Positions 51,706-60,086 are shown, numbered from the stretch's first letter. The stretch is DNA of 64,000 bases from Bacillus sp. RO3 (GCF_012911895.1 NZ_JAAXCV010000019.1:62001-126000), one strand, 5' to 3'. The notes: generated by a model from the sequence alone, not told the origin. Numbers and translations are program-made.

Positions 51706-52855
51706 ATTCTGATCCCGCCTTTATTAACGTATCGTTTCTTAAAATCCATTCCTCCGGTAAAGGGAAGCCATGTAAGTTTCGTGCCATACTTGTAACATAG
51801 GCTCCTACAGGGGTCAGTAAGACCCTATCTCCTTGTGTTAAAGTTGCATGCTTGGAATTCTTTAGGAAGACATCATGTTCGTAACATGTATTTCCGTAAA
51901 TATCATGTACTTCTTCTTCTTGACTTGAGTTATAGCAGCGGGCTACTTGAGGATAGGACCAATAGGTTAGATTCCATGCAGAACTATCCAAAGTAACTAC
52001 CCTTTTTCCATCCACAACATCAGATGAACGAACGGTTGTATACAAATAACCCGACATAGCCAAAAGAAGCATACCAGGTTCTATCACAACCCTTATATTT
52101 TTTTGTAATTTCTCATTGATTCTTTTAACAGATGCACCCACTAAAGCCCATGTCTTCTTCACCTCTTCTGAATCTGAATATAAATAGGTAATGCCTCCTC
52201 CTAGGTTAATTACTTCTAAATTAGGAAATCTATCTATATAACATTCCAGAAATCCCATTACCTTTCCCATTACCTCGGAATTCTTCATTTCCCCCAAATG
52301 CAAATGAAGCTGAACAGTAGTTAATTGATTTTCATCTATAATCTTCCATATCTCATCTTTGACTATATCAATTCCAAAACGACTGTTCTTCCCAAAAGAA
52401 ATCTGATTGTCTTCTTGACTAAGTTCAAATGGCACCTTAACTCTCATACCTATCTTATGGCTGGAGAAATTGCTCTGTTCTACGTATTGAGTTAACTGTG
52501 AAAGACTATTAAAATCAGGAATAATATTATAAGCGTATAAATATTTTAGGTCTTCAATTGAAAAAGATGGGGAAGTAGCGAATATAGGTGACATTCCTGA
52601 ATTCAAGGCACCCTCCAGTTCATGATTTGAAGCAATATCAGCACCTACATTAAATTCTTTTAGTATGCTCAAAATCATCGGATTCCGATTTGCTTTAATG
52701 GAAAAACACAATTCGGCTCCAGGAATGACAGACAAATCGTTTCTTATTCTTATGACAGTATTCTTAATCGTTTCATAATCATAAATAATAGACGGTGAGG
52801 GTATATCTGGTTCTTTAGTAAGTAGATACGCTGGCATCTTTGGTATTATGCTCAT
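51686..52855 (-). CDS. PLP fold-type III decarboxylase-like enzyme B
   Basis: A 389-aa alanine-racemase-fold enzyme of the DAP/ornithine/arginine decarboxylase superfamily: K54 in CFSIKANRNP binds PLP, HLHLGE and GGGITYLY follow, then EPGMLL and TCYEHD with C324 at the catalytic Cys position and a C-terminal VGAYV. All active-site landmarks are present. It overlaps the arginase gene by 41 bases with GAAAGGATC upstream. It is similar to enzyme A of the same cluster, which lacks the Cys. Confidence 0.88.
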   Translation of the reverse strand: MSIIPKMPAYLLTKEPDIPSPSIIYDYETIKNTVIRIRNDLSVIPGAELCFSIKANRNPMILSILKEFNVGADIASNHELEGALNSGMSPIFATSPSFSIEDLKYLYAYNIIPDFNSLSQLTQYVEQSNFSSHKIGMRVKVPFELSQEDNQISFGKNSRFGIDIVKDEIWKIIDENQLTTVQLHLHLGEMKNSEVMGKVMGFLECYIDRFPNLEVINLGGGITYLYSDSEEVKKTWALVGASVKRINEKLQKNIRVVIEPGMLLLAMSGYLYTTVRSSDVVDGKRVVTLDSSAWNLTYWSYPQVARCYNSSQEEEVHDIYGNTCYEHDVFLKNSKHATLTQGDRVLLTPVGAYVTSMARNLHGFPLPEEWILRNDTLIKAGSEYGITHQ

Positions 52856-54065
52856 ATTGATCCTTTCTTTCCATTACTTTAGAGATTACGCTGAAGATGA
52901 TTTCTGACACCATAACCCCTTCTATATCTTTTTCTATTGAGGGCAATAATTCTACGACATCGAGACCGCACAAATTTGCATGTTTAGTTATGAATTCTAT
53001 GATATTCATTAATTCGATATAGGAAAGTCCGTTCGGTAAAGGTGTTCCTGTTGCTGGCATGATGGATGGATCTAGTACATCTACATCAATTGTCAGGTAA
53101 TATTTCATGTCCTTACGTAAACTCTTCTTCAGATCATTTAATTGATTAAACACACTATTACCGGGATACTGAATAATGTCAGGATGACTTACTCTTTCTT
53201 GTGTTAACTGACGAATGCCTATCTGAATTACATGCTCTACATTTTTAACAGGTAAGACTGCATCAATAAAATTCCCATGATGAACCGAAGTCCTCCAGTC
53301 ATCTATTGAATTCAGTCCAAAATCTGAATGGGCGTCCAATTGGATGACTCCTATTTTTTCATGGCTTGTTGCTACTCCTTTAATACATGGGAGAGAAATA
53401 GAGTGGTCTCCTCCAATTGTTACTGGAAAGATCCCCTTCCTCGTTACTCTTTCAATCAATTCTTCTAATGCATCAAATTCTTTCCCGTTTTTTGCGAATG
53501 CTACGGAATGGATATCCCCACAATCCGCCATGCGGACCCCCACTAGTTTTTGTTTGTCCTCAACAGGGTCATATGCACCCTTTAGACCAATTCCATCATA
53601 CTGAAAAAGGGAACCACTCACTCTTCTTAAATAGCCTGGAGCTGACCTCGTGCCTGGTTTATGTGTCACATTTAGATCATAGGGCATGCCAATAAAAATA
53701 AGATCACACCAATTCCCTTCCAAGCATTGATCAATTGATATGACCGATGTATTAAACATACCTCCTTTTCCTGTTCCAACGTTCGTTTCGGTTGGTCTAA
53801 ATTCACAAATAATATTTTGATCATAAAGGTACTCATGCACCTCTGCACTGGTTTCTTCATCTATTTGGAATTGATCTTGAAGCAATTGAAATACTGTTTC
53901 TTTAGTAACCGCAATTGAGTATGCATTTATAAAAAAAATGAGCTTCTTATTAACAACAAGTTCCCACCCTTGTTTTGAATCCCATATACAATAGTTTTCT
54001 TCTGAAGCGTTATAGTTTATGGTCAGCCCATTTCTTATTTTGTAATAAGTGTTATTCACTGCCAT
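52815..54065 (-). CDS. Arginase-family enzyme with N-terminal RRE-like domain
   Basis: A 416-aa protein. Residues about 105-400 are a ureohydrolase with metal motifs GGDH (218-221), DAHSD (244-248) and DVDVLDP (327-333), all Mn ligands intact. Residues about 5-90 are an extra domain with strands then helices (GWELVVNKKLIFFINAYS, ETVFQLLQDQFQIDEETS, EVHEYLYDQNIIC) in the pattern of PqqD-like RiPP recognition elements. This suggests it binds a precursor peptide and turns Arg into Orn. The RBS AAGGGGG almost touches the ATG, so the GTG two codons on (54059) may be the true start. Confidence 0.85.
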   Translation of the reverse strand: MAVNNTYYKIRNGLTINYNASEENYCIWDSKQGWELVVNKKLIFFINAYSIAVTKETVFQLLQDQFQIDEETSAEVHEYLYDQNIICEFRPTETNVGTGKGGMFNTSVISIDQCLEGNWCDLIFIGMPYDLNVTHKPGTRSAPGYLRRVSGSLFQYDGIGLKGAYDPVEDKQKLVGVRMADCGDIHSVAFAKNGKEFDALEELIERVTRKGIFPVTIGGDHSISLPCIKGVATSHEKIGVIQLDAHSDFGLNSIDDWRTSVHHGNFIDAVLPVKNVEHVIQIGIRQLTQERVSHPDIIQYPGNSVFNQLNDLKKSLRKDMKYYLTIDVDVLDPSIMPATGTPLPNGLSYIELMNIIEFITKHANLCGLDVVELLPSIEKDIEGVMVSEIIFSVISKVMERKDQYEHNTKDASVSTY

Positions 54066-55263
54066 GCCCCCTTACGATTTTAACCAATTCCTCCCCTTTA
54101 AGTAGGTATTCTTCAGGTAGAGGAATTCGATTGAACAATCGTGAATTGGTCATGGTATAAGCACCTGATGCAGTAAATAATAAGTAACCACCCACCACAA
54201 TGTTTTCAGGAAGTTCAAAGGACATCATTTTTCCATTAATATCTTTACCAAAGAAATCTCCCTCATATAATGTATTTCCTGCAATTAGAAAATTCTCTGT
54301 TCTTAGTGTGTCTGTATTTAATGATATGACCTGAGGTTTGTGCCAAGGAGCAAGGTTCCATGCAGAAGAATCAACCGTTAATATTTCCGAACTAAAGAAA
54401 TCATTATATTCCTTAGACACTATGGAAGTTATTAAATAACCACAACCAGCTAGCAATGCACCGCCAGGCTCAAATCTAGTATGTATTTGGCGATTATGAA
54501 TGTTTTGCCAATCAAGGATTAACTCATTTAATAATGTCAAATAGTGCCTAGTTTTTGTGCGGTCTATATAGAAGTGAAATAAACCTCCACCATAGTCAAT
54601 TGTATGTACATTAGGGAATTCTTCTGCTATTGCAAGCAGATATTTAGCTTTATAAATTAACGATTCAGGTGTCATTTGCCCTGTATGTACGTGCAATCTT
54701 GTAACAGATAAACCATATTCTTCTAAGACCTCTGGTAAATCAGAGTTCAATATATCCACTCCAAACCGACTGTCTCTTCCAAATGTCGCTTCTGATTCAA
54801 GCTCTTCGGGCAGCGGGACTCTGATTCTCAATCCGATTTCAGTATTGGGGAATTCGCTTCCATATAGTTTAATCTGAGAGATGGAGTCTAAATCGATGGT
54901 TATATCTTCACACTGAAACTCCTCCATGTCTTCCTTTTTATATGCTGGTGAGGTCGTCGTGATTTCTTGGAAACCAGCTTTCTTTGCGAGGCGATACTCA
55001 CCTATACTTGCTACATCACAACCTAGACCCCAACTGGCATACAATTCTAATAAATGTGGTGTATGTGTGGCTTTTACAGCTATATTAAGCTTTGCGTTTT
55101 CTACGAGAGATAAATCGTCTTGAATACGATTAACTACATCTTTCATACCGTGGTAATCATAAATAATAGCAGGTGTTTTTACGTTTGTAGCAAGTTTGAA
55201 CAGTGATTCATGTGGCTGTGAGTACAGTGCATTAATCTTTTCCTTTTGTTCCATTGAATTCAT
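54052..55263 (-). CDS. PLP fold-type III decarboxylase-like enzyme A
   Basis: A 403-aa homologue of enzyme B: K64 in NIAVKATHTP, RLHVHTGQM, DYGGGLFHFY, EPGGALL and GAYTM. At the position of the catalytic Cys it has L332 (NTLYEGD), a non-conservative change. In this fold the Cys comes from the partner subunit, so A could work in a heterodimer with B or do chemistry other than normal decarboxylation. It is the first enzyme gene after the precursor, with GGAAGGT upstream. Confidence 0.87.
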   Translation of the reverse strand: MNSMEQKEKINALYSQPHESLFKLATNVKTPAIIYDYHGMKDVVNRIQDDLSLVENAKLNIAVKATHTPHLLELYASWGLGCDVASIGEYRLAKKAGFQEITTTSPAYKKEDMEEFQCEDITIDLDSISQIKLYGSEFPNTEIGLRIRVPLPEELESEATFGRDSRFGVDILNSDLPEVLEEYGLSVTRLHVHTGQMTPESLIYKAKYLLAIAEEFPNVHTIDYGGGLFHFYIDRTKTRHYLTLLNELILDWQNIHNRQIHTRFEPGGALLAGCGYLITSIVSKEYNDFFSSEILTVDSSAWNLAPWHKPQVISLNTDTLRTENFLIAGNTLYEGDFFGKDINGKMMSFELPENIVVGGYLLFTASGAYTMTNSRLFNRIPLPEEYLLKGEELVKIVRGHGSE

Positions 55264-55294
55264 AAAAAATGTACCTTCCTTCTTTATAGTAAAA

Positions 55295-55316
55295 GTATTT
55301 GATGGATCCCGTTGAA
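55295..55316. repeat. 22-bp inverted repeat, left arm
   Basis: Begins GTATTTGATGGATCCCGTTG and is the exact reverse complement of 55554-55575. It lies 32 bp upstream of the enzyme A start. Confidence 0.95.
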
Positions 55317-55369
55317 GGTTTTAATGTATTAGATAATTAGTAAAGATTATGTTCTAGTGCACTAGTGAA

Positions 55370-55525
55370 TTAATTAGCAGTATGACGTGGACGTGACCCG
55401 CCCAGGATCGTCAGGTCTAAATTTACAACAGGGCTTACTTGCTTCTCTGCGTTTAGTACTTCACCAGCCTCGATTGAAGTTGCATCTACTGTAATTTGGT
55501 TTAAACGGTTTTCTAAGTTTTTCAT
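55370..55525 (-). CDS. Precursor peptide of RiPP-like cluster, 51 aa
   Basis: A short acidic leader (MKNLENRLNQITVDATSIEA, then GEVLNAEKQVSPVVNLDLT) leads to ILGG and a basic C-terminal end SRPRHTAN. The double Gly and the change in charge suggest a leader-core boundary, with two Arg in the core as arginase targets. There are no Cys. The ATG follows AAGGGAGATGGAGAATA; upstream in-frame ATG codons fall inside or before this RBS. It is the first gene of the enzyme block and is enclosed by 22-bp inverted repeats. Confidence 0.82.
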   Translation of the reverse strand: MKNLENRLNQITVDATSIEAGEVLNAEKQVSPVVNLDLTILGGSRPRHTAN

Positions 55526-55553
55526 TATTCTCCATCTCCCTTTAATCATTTTT

Positions 55554-55575
55554 TTCAACGGGATCCATCAAATAC
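55554..55575. repeat. 22-bp inverted repeat, right arm
   Basis: TTCAACGGGATCCATCAAAT then AC, exact complement of 55295-55316. It lies 29 bp upstream of the precursor ATG. Confidence 0.95.
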
Positions 55576-55609
55576 CTTATTGAAAATTCAGATTTCGAAT
55601 ACACCTTTA

Positions 55610-55639
55610 TTGTAAACATATGTTAAAATAATTTTGTAT
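55610..55639 (+). promoter_or_regulatory. Promoter of the RRNPP-type regulator with dyad
   Basis: TTGTAA (55610-55615) and TTGTAT (55634-55639) are 18 bp apart. The perfect palindrome AACATATGTT (55615-55624) overlaps the spacer and lies in the divergent region shared with the precursor gene, so it may be an operator for both. Confidence 0.55.
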
Positions 55640-55682
55640 TGGGGGAATTTTCTACCATTTAGAAAGGTGTGACTGGAGAAAA

Positions 55683-56915
55683 TTGGACTTAGGAAAAATA
55701 ATTAAATATAACAGAAAAACAAAACATCTGACACAAGAGTCAGTATGTCAGGGGATATGTTCTGTCACTCACATGAGCAAGATTGAAAATGATATAACCC
55801 ATGTTGCTGATGAAATCATCCAATTAATCTGTGACCGTTTAGGAATAAATCTGAAAGAAGAAATGAAGAAAATAGAAGATTTAGAGGAGAGGATCAAGCA
55901 ATTCCAAGTATCCTTGATATGGAAAGACACCAGAAAAATGCACATTTTTTCTGGTGAACTCTCTAAACATAAAGAATTTCTAAAGCATACCCATTTATAT
56001 ACTCAGTACTTGATTTGTCTATCACGTTATGAAATGTTTCATGGAGATATGCGTCAAGCATTCAGTAAATTAAAAAAACTATATCAAAATAATAGCAAAT
56101 TTCCCCAATACGAAAAGGATTTAATAGCTCACCATTTTGGTATATATTATTTATTAAATGCTAACAGCGAAAAAGCCCTATATTATTTAAAACTAACTTC
56201 AGACAGCTACAGAGAATCTTCTCCAGAATTTTATTACCATTATTCACTGGCCTATAGTAACTTAGAATTGAAGACTTTAGCTTCCTATTATTCTGAAAAG
56301 GCACTCAAAGCCTTTAAAGAACAACACAATATGGAAAAAATCTTAGAAACTGAAATGCTTAGAATCAATCAGCTTAGTGGTGACACAGCCGATGAGAGGA
56401 ACTTTATCATCAATCAATATCTGGAATTATTAAGATTGACTGAGTTATTCAGGTCAACCCACCCATTAATTCCAAAAATTCTACACAACTTAGGTTATGA
56501 ATATCTTGAAAAGGGTCACTTCGATATTGCAATTCGTTATTTCGAAAAATCAATGAATCTTAAATCTACTGAAGATCCCTACTACTTATCTTCTTATTTC
56601 TCATATATTAACTGTTTAATACAGAAACGGACCATTTCAGTAGATATCATTTTAAAAAACATAGAAGATGGCTACCAATTAGCAAATAAACAACAAGACG
56701 AAAAATTCAAACTGCTTTTCACCTATCAGAAACTTCAATTATTGAAAAAAGAAAAAGAAATTCTAAATCATTTAACAAAAGAATTACTTCCTTTTTTCCA
56801 TAAAACCGAAAACCATACGCTATACAAGATTTATGGAAAGGTAGCTTTTGATTTATGCTTCAACCAGAAACTAATGAGTCAAGCTGCAGAAATCGCAAAA
56901 AGAATGTTAGACTAA
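55683..56915 (+). CDS. HTH-TPR quorum-sensing regulator (RRNPP type)
   Basis: A 410-aa protein: an N-terminal HTH_3 domain (about 1-60; LTQESVCQGICSVTHMSKIE), a linker and a run of TPR helices (for example YYYHYSLAYSNLELKTLASYYSE-like and LGYEYLEKGHFDIAIRYFEK). Length and order match NprR/PlcR-type regulators, whose TPRs bind a re-imported peptide. The TTG start has GGAGAAAA. It is divergent from the precursor-enzyme block and followed after 13 bp by a pheromone-like gene. It probably controls the block according to cell density. Confidence 0.88.
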   Translation: MDLGKIIKYNRKTKHLTQESVCQGICSVTHMSKIENDITHVADEIIQLICDRLGINLKEEMKKIEDLEERIKQFQVSLIWKDTRKMHIFSGELSKHKEFLKHTHLYTQYLICLSRYEMFHGDMRQAFSKLKKLYQNNSKFPQYEKDLIAHHFGIYYLLNANSEKALYYLKLTSDSYRESSPEFYYHYSLAYSNLELKTLASYYSEKALKAFKEQHNMEKILETEMLRINQLSGDTADERNFIINQYLELLRLTELFRSTHPLIPKILHNLGYEYLEKGHFDIAIRYFEKSMNLKSTEDPYYLSSYFSYINCLIQKRTISVDIILKNIEDGYQLANKQQDEKFKLLFTYQKLQLLKKEKEILNHLTKELLPFFHKTENHTLYKIYGKVAFDLCFNQKLMSQAAEIAKRMLD

Positions 56916-56928
56916 AAGGAGAATATTT

Positions 56929-57066
56929 ATGAGGAAAGTTCTAATTATTTTGACGAGCCTTTTATTAGTAGCAGGATTATCATTTGATAATGAAGAGTAT
57001 CACGAAAACGTTAACAATGAAACCATAACCCCAAATAACGAGAAACATCCGCCTCCGGTACTTTAA
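56929..57066 (+). CDS. Probable secreted pheromone precursor, 45 aa
   Basis: Starts MRKVLIILTSLLLVAGLS, a basic start and hydrophobic core of a Sec signal, followed by a short polar pro-region and the C-terminal end NEKHPPPVL. The ATG has a textbook AAAAGGAG nine bases upstream. It follows the HTH-TPR regulator by 13 bp. This is the standard layout of NprR-NprX and PlcR-PapR, whose C-terminal 5-8 residues are the signal. The active peptide is therefore probably within EKHPPPVL. Confidence 0.85.
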   Translation: MRKVLIILTSLLLVAGLSFDNEEYHENVNNETITPNNEKHPPPVL

Positions 57067-57481
57067 ACGTTCTGAAGTTTAATCACTTTATTACAGTTAC
57101 AACTATTGGGAGTTAGAGAGAATATAACATGTGATTCAAATATCGTTACATTTACTTTAATTCCCAAGTGAACAACTCCACACTCTATCCACACAGTAAA
57201 AAAAGGAAATTTGAGACCTCTCTTTTCTGCCGACGCTTTAAAGACTTACTTCTTAGGTTATTTTCCCCTTTCTCTACCCCAATAGACCATATACGTTTAT
57301 CTACTAATGTATATAGATATCTTTTTAGCTGCATTCAAAAGACGGAGAAAACTCTTATTTTATCTAAAGAACTTCCCCGTCTCACAATCCAAATTAAGAT
57401 TATCCCTCACTCTTCTATTTAGTTTGAAGAAGAGAGAGACTCTCTACAGCGCATGGCTCACATCAACCGGGTCACCCTTTC
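57067..57481. other. Intergenic region, no gene seen
   Basis: AT-rich sequence between the pheromone gene and the CPBP protease gene. Short open frames here lack an RBS and coding character. No clear terminator or operator was found. Confidence 0.5.
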
Positions 57482-59026
57482 TCACTCCACCACCCGCGGA
57501 CCCACCACATGGAGCACGATATCCGCTGTAAAATGAGCGATCATGGCAAACTCAAGCCCCATAAAGACGAAGAGTGCCCCGAACACCAAGCCTCCAATCC
57601 CGTTGATGACCAGCATACTGAGAAATAAGCCGAGGGTCATGTCGAAATGAGACGACGCCACACCATAATGCATGATGCCGAAGACCAGGGAGGCAAGGAT
57701 GATGGCCGTCCATTTCTTGGTGTTGGTTGCCGTTCCTTTGACTAATTTCATCTGCAGCCAAATGAGCAAGGTCACAAGGAACAGGCGGAAGATCGATTCC
57801 TCATTCACCGCCGCTCCGAATGACCCCAAAGTCCCAAGCCACCAGGCAGGTTCATTCAGGGACGAATTGTCCACTCCCAGGGGCCCCGATACGAGCAGGC
57901 TGAAGACGCTGATGGCCACCCCTGCGAGGATCCCGTATAAAGCGGATTGCAGGATGGGTTTGTGAAAAGTTCGAAGCGGTTTCTTTTTGTTAAAGAAGGC
58001 TTCAATGATCGGGATCTGAAGCTTGATCTTTCTCCCCAGCCATAAAGCGATGAATAACAGAATTCCTGCTTCCAGAAGGACCTGGATGACATAGAACAGG
58101 GTAAAGGACAGCTTGCTCAGTCCCATGACTTCATGCAGATTCTCCCGTGCCATGGCATAGGGGGAAATCGCCAATGCGCCCATTACATTCAGAATAAGCA
58201 GAGTGACATAGACCTTCCAGTTGATGATTCCCGGCCTTTTCCCCTCCTGAGCGGCGGCGACTAAGCGATCCTCTTCCATTTCTTCGCTTTCCTCATAGCT
58301 CTTCACCTTTTCCTTGAGATCCAGGATGAACGGTTCCGGATCTTCCATGGACAGCAACGCCTTCTTCACTTCTTTCTTCTGACCGAAATAGCCTCTGGCA
58401 TCAATCGGTTCCTTAAAGATGATTTCATATTTCAGTTCGTCCATCATCCCAAAGACGCGTGTGAACACCCTGGGAAGCATGCTCACATGGTAGGCATGCT
58501 TCTCGTGGATGATGCCGCCTCCCTTGTTATACTGCGTCCTCGCCGGCTGAATGGCTGCCACATCCCTGATATGGAAGGTCAATGACCGTCTCGCCCCGAT
58601 GTTCATGATGACGTTGTTCCCTTTTATGAGGATCGGAGAATTCCGGACGAGGTTGTAGTCCCCGAGCATATAGAGGATGCTGTAGACATGGAGCACCACC
58701 AGGATATTCGCCCTCAACGGGTCGATTTCCTTTAAGTAAATGTGAAAGACGATCCCTTCGATGACCTGTTCATGAAGAAGGGCGATGAACAGCCAGAAGT
58801 AATTCGAACCTTTATGATAGGCGTAGCTTCCCGCCCCTTCTCCTTGACCTTTCTTTGTTTTCCATTTAAACACTGCATAAAAAAGAATCATCCACTCTTT
58901 TTTCAGGATCGTCATGAACGGATTGCTGTCCATGTCTCCCCTTCTGTATTTCACAAACAGGATGACGGCCCCGACTTCCGCCAGGGTAATCAATAGAATG
59001 ATTGAGATGATCAACTGAGTATCCAT
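57482..59026 (-). CDS. CPBP-family intramembrane metalloprotease
   Basis: A 514-aa protein. N-terminal helices, a soluble PH-like middle part (about 130-255) and a C-terminal Abi/CPBP core with NEESIFR (EE-x3-R), FGIMHYG (F-x3-H) and HFTAD (H-x3-N/D). The family includes CAAX-type proteases and bacteriocin self-immunity proteins. It ends near the peptide cluster but has chromosomal composition and faces the cluster, so a link is unproven. Confidence 0.87.
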   Translation of the reverse strand: MDTQLIISIILLITLAEVGAVILFVKYRRGDMDSNPFMTILKKEWMILFYAVFKWKTKKGQGEGAGSYAYHKGSNYFWLFIALLHEQVIEGIVFHIYLKEIDPLRANILVVLHVYSILYMLGDYNLVRNSPILIKGNNVIMNIGARRSLTFHIRDVAAIQPARTQYNKGGGIIHEKHAYHVSMLPRVFTRVFGMMDELKYEIIFKEPIDARGYFGQKKEVKKALLSMEDPEPFILDLKEKVKSYEESEEMEEDRLVAAAQEGKRPGIINWKVYVTLLILNVMGALAISPYAMARENLHEVMGLSKLSFTLFYVIQVLLEAGILLFIALWLGRKIKLQIPIIEAFFNKKKPLRTFHKPILQSALYGILAGVAISVFSLLVSGPLGVDNSSLNEPAWWLGTLGSFGAAVNEESIFRLFLVTLLIWLQMKLVKGTATNTKKWTAIILASLVFGIMHYGVASSHFDMTLGLFLSMLVINGIGGLVFGALFVFMGLEFAMIAHFTADIVLHVVGPRVVE

Positions 59027-59038
59027 CGGCTTCCCCCT

Positions 59039-59464
59039 TTAGCTGAATTTTTTCATCTGGAACCAATAAATAAGGTACTGAACAACCCCCATTCCGATCA
59101 ATAGAATGATAGGAAAGTAGGGAATGTGATGCAAATAGGCGGTAAGGGCAATGCCGATGGGAATCGCGAAGGCAAAGAAAATGTACACCTTCCGCGTCGC
59201 CTTGAACGTAAGCCACTGCATCCCCTCATCCTCTTCCCTGAGCTCCATGGGGATCACGCTCGGCTTGATCACATGATCAGGATGCCTTCTATTGTAAATC
59301 GGGATGACCGCCAACATGATAAGGATCGGAATCCCAAGCACCATGGAATCCACCACGAGCCAATCAGGGATATGGGCGCTGTAATGATCTCCCAACATGA
59401 TGATCCCAAAGCTGATAATGAGAACGGCATTGAACAGGGGTGACTGAAATATCTTCTTTAACAT
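59039..59464 (-). CDS. Integral membrane protein, 141 aa
   Basis: Four hydrophobic segments (about 10-28, 38-56, 93-112 and 115-134). Family not recognised. Its start overlaps the XRE regulator stop by seven bases and it precedes the CPBP gene by 12 bp, so the three genes form an operon. Confidence 0.75.
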   Translation of the reverse strand: MLKKIFQSPLFNAVLIISFGIIMLGDHYSAHIPDWLVVDSMVLGIPILIMLAVIPIYNRRHPDHVIKPSVIPMELREEDEGMQWLTFKATRKVYIFFAFAIPIGIALTAYLHHIPYFPIILLIGMGVVQYLIYWFQMKKFS

Positions 59465-59670
59465 GAACCTCTCTCCTCTTCCAAGCGAAATATCTCTTCC
59501 ACCGGCACATGAAAGGCGTGTGCCATCTTCAAAGCCAGCGTGATGGACGGTGCATAATCCCCTTTTTCGATCAATCCGATCGTCTGTCTGGTGACGCCGA
59601 TTCGATCTGCCAGATCCTGCTGAGTCAAGCGGTACCTGGCACGTAACTCACGAACAGAATTATTCAACAT
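59458..59670 (-). CDS. Small XRE-family regulator, 70 aa
   Basis: A stand-alone HTH_3 domain: RLTQQDLADRIGVTRQTIGL then IEKGDYAPSITLALKMAHAF and VEEIFRLEEE. Such short Cro/CI-like proteins often regulate the adjacent membrane-protein genes, as here. Confidence 0.92.
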   Translation of the reverse strand: MLNNSVRELRARYRLTQQDLADRIGVTRQTIGLIEKGDYAPSITLALKMAHAFHVPVEEIFRLEEERGSC

Positions 59671-59820
59671 CTCCCATATTTCTCCTTTTCTGGATTTATT
59701 ACCTTAAATGTAAAGGATCCATTGCATTATGTATAGAATCATTTACTTTTTTTGCTAGTTGTTCAATAGATTGTGGCGATATTGTTAATATTTGGGTTTT
59801 TGGGTTGACAGATTAAAAAA

Positions 59821-59851
59821 GACAGGTACCACATTATATGTGGTACCTGTC
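59821..59851. terminator. Two-way terminator hairpin
   Basis: GACAGGTACCACAT pairs perfectly with the complementary half around TATA, with A-rich sequence before and after, so it can act on both strands. Confidence 0.75.
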
Positions 59852-59883
59852 CATTAAAAACGCTGACAAAGCCTATTCAACTT

Positions 59884-60048
59884 TCACATCTCAAATCCCG
59901 ATCTCCTTAAGATAAACAAAGACGTACTCAAGATAACCGGTATCGACACAACTACATATAGAACACCTTTAGGCATCCACAGGTTAAACAGGTAGAAAAA
60001 CAACGTTACCCAAATGCCTGTAATGGCTATTCCAAGTGCTTTTTTCAT
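59884..60048 (-). CDS. Small two-helix membrane protein, 54 aa
   Basis: MKKALGIAITGIWVTLFFYL then a short loop (WMPKG) and a second helix (VLYVVVSIPVILSTSLFIL), ending RRSGFEM. The RBS (GTGAGAG) is weak. Composition and topology support a real small protein of unknown role. Confidence 0.5.
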   Translation of the reverse strand: MKKALGIAITGIWVTLFFYLFNLWMPKGVLYVVVSIPVILSTSLFILRRSGFEM

Positions 60049-60086
60049 AAGTATTTCTCTCACTTCTTCTAAATGGCTCCAGGATA

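Noticed and set aside
55370..55525. Microcin C-like system, because the peptide ends in Asn (HTAN)
   Set aside because: No MccB-like adenylating enzyme is present and the leader is long with a GG site.
55610..55639. PlcR-box match in the regulator promoter
   Set aside because: The palindrome AACATATGTT does not fit TATGNANNNNTNCATA, so no PlcR assignment is made.
57168..57422. 84-codon open frame after the pheromone gene
   Set aside because: No RBS, odd composition and no conserved features.
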